A stretch of DNA of 5,054 nucleotides from positions 1-5,054 of the forward strand of contig DOIX01000114.1 in NCBI GenBank assembly GCA_003511885.1, read 5' to 3'. Shown here in pieces: positions 4,788-5,054 of this stretch. Under the pieces are notes generated by a model that saw only the letters and a list, made by a program, of their open reading frames with translations, had not been told where the DNA came from and searched no databases. A program made the position numbers and the translations under genes. Source of the stretch: Cyanobacteria bacterium UBA11153. GTDB taxonomy: Bacteria > Cyanobacteriota > Cyanobacteriia > Cyanobacteriales > Coleofasciculaceae. Every line of letters begins with the position of its first letter. Positions within the stretch are counted from its first letter, which is position 1.

Positions 4788-4895
4788 TATTCTCGTATCC
4801 CCGTTCCGAGGTTTGAGGCTGGAGCGCGAGAAACTCCTAACTATATAGTACATCTACCGTTAAGTATCGTTGGTTTGGAAAATAGATATTAACTT

Positions 4896-4910
4896 AGAAA
4901 CACGGTTTCT
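4896..4910. other. Perfect 6-bp hairpin
   Basis: AGAAAC (4896-4901) and GTTTCT (4905-4910) pair around ACG. It has no T-tract on either side and no adjacent gene in the window, so its role is unclear. Confidence 0.3.
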
Positions 4911-5036
4911 GACCTCTTTGTGGGTAATTCCGATCGTTGTAAATATTTGCTAACCAATTGCGGAAACTTTCCTGACACTGGGACAGTCATCTTGTCGGTA
5001 TTCTACCTTTGTTAGAATATCTACTATAATCCTTTA

Positions 5037-5054
5037 ACTTGACATCCTCCCTCT
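5037..5054 (-). mobile_element. Possible outer end of an IS200/IS605 or tnpB-type element continuing off-window
   Basis: The last bases read ACTTGACATCCTCCCTCT. On the minus strand this is AGAGGGAGGATGTCAAGT, which resembles, from memory, the GGGAGGATGTCAAG sequence that commonly closes the right end of cyanobacterial IS200/IS605 and tnpB elements. If so, the element lies to the right of the window and reads toward it. The match is short and the window stops here, so this is tentative. Confidence 0.35.

Larger units (their letters stand above)
4473..5036. other. Non-coding region upstream of the CHASE2 gene
   Basis: This AT-rich stretch has no open frame resembling a protein. From the gene outward it holds a 7-bp hairpin (4519-4546), a set of TCTTGACA-like motifs (4557-4724), a C-rich tract (4763-4787), a perfect palindrome ACTATATAGT (4840-4849) and a 6-bp hairpin AGAAAC/GTTTCT (4896-4910). 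On the minus strand a perfect TTGACA (4560-4565) could be a -35 for the CHASE2 gene, but no good -10 follows at 16-18 bases. On the plus strand a perfect TATAAT at 5025-5030 lacks a -35. I see nothing else in 4911-5020. Confidence 0.5.

Overview
The window looks like chromosomal DNA from a filamentous or colonial cyanobacterium. It holds six exact copies of the HIP1 octamer GCGATCGC (starts 633, 1264, 1516, 1576, 3301, 4399), several arrays of tandem 7-base repeats of the kind common in cyanobacteria, and protein families (CHASE2 sensors, a YwiC-like membrane protein, a gp19-type tail-tube protein) that fit this group. No rRNA, tRNA, CRISPR array or riboswitch could be recognised.

Left part (1-894): an imperfect hairpin at the very edge resembles an IS200/IS605-type element end. 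It is followed by two small minus-strand genes of unknown function (446-694 and 81-368), which probably form one transcription unit. The downstream gene ends inside a heptamer array. A 200-bp divergent intergenic region separates them from a plus-strand gene at 895-1752, which encodes a nine-helix YwiC-like inner-membrane protein.

Middle part (1753-2822): the convergent gap after the YwiC-like gene is largely filled by a ~210-bp non-coding element (1762-1971) with 19-bp terminal inverted repeats and a 4- to 6-bp flanking duplication, i.e. a MITE-like insertion. Next comes a minus-strand gene (2058-2555) for a T4 gp19-type tail-tube protein, the inner-tube subunit of contractile injection systems, with no other injection-system gene in view. 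Its upstream region carries a perfect -10 hexamer and a heptamer array capable of forming a G-quadruplex.

Right part (2823-5054): a minus-strand gene encodes a 549-residue CHASE2 sensor with one N-terminal and three further membrane helices. In place of the usual cyclase, kinase or GGDEF output it has a ~120-residue acidic, probably disordered tail. Its stop codon lies in another heptamer array. The 580 bp upstream of it have no convincing gene, but contain a hairpin, repeated TCTTGACA-like motifs, a C-rich tract and, at the window edge, a possible end of another IS200/IS605-type element.

No clear multigene system is visible. The genes look like separate housekeeping or accessory loci in a stretch rich in small repeats and element remnants. 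The points most worth a second look are the MITE, the isolated tail-tube gene, the CHASE2 protein without an output domain, and the heptamer arrays that supply the stop codons of two genes.
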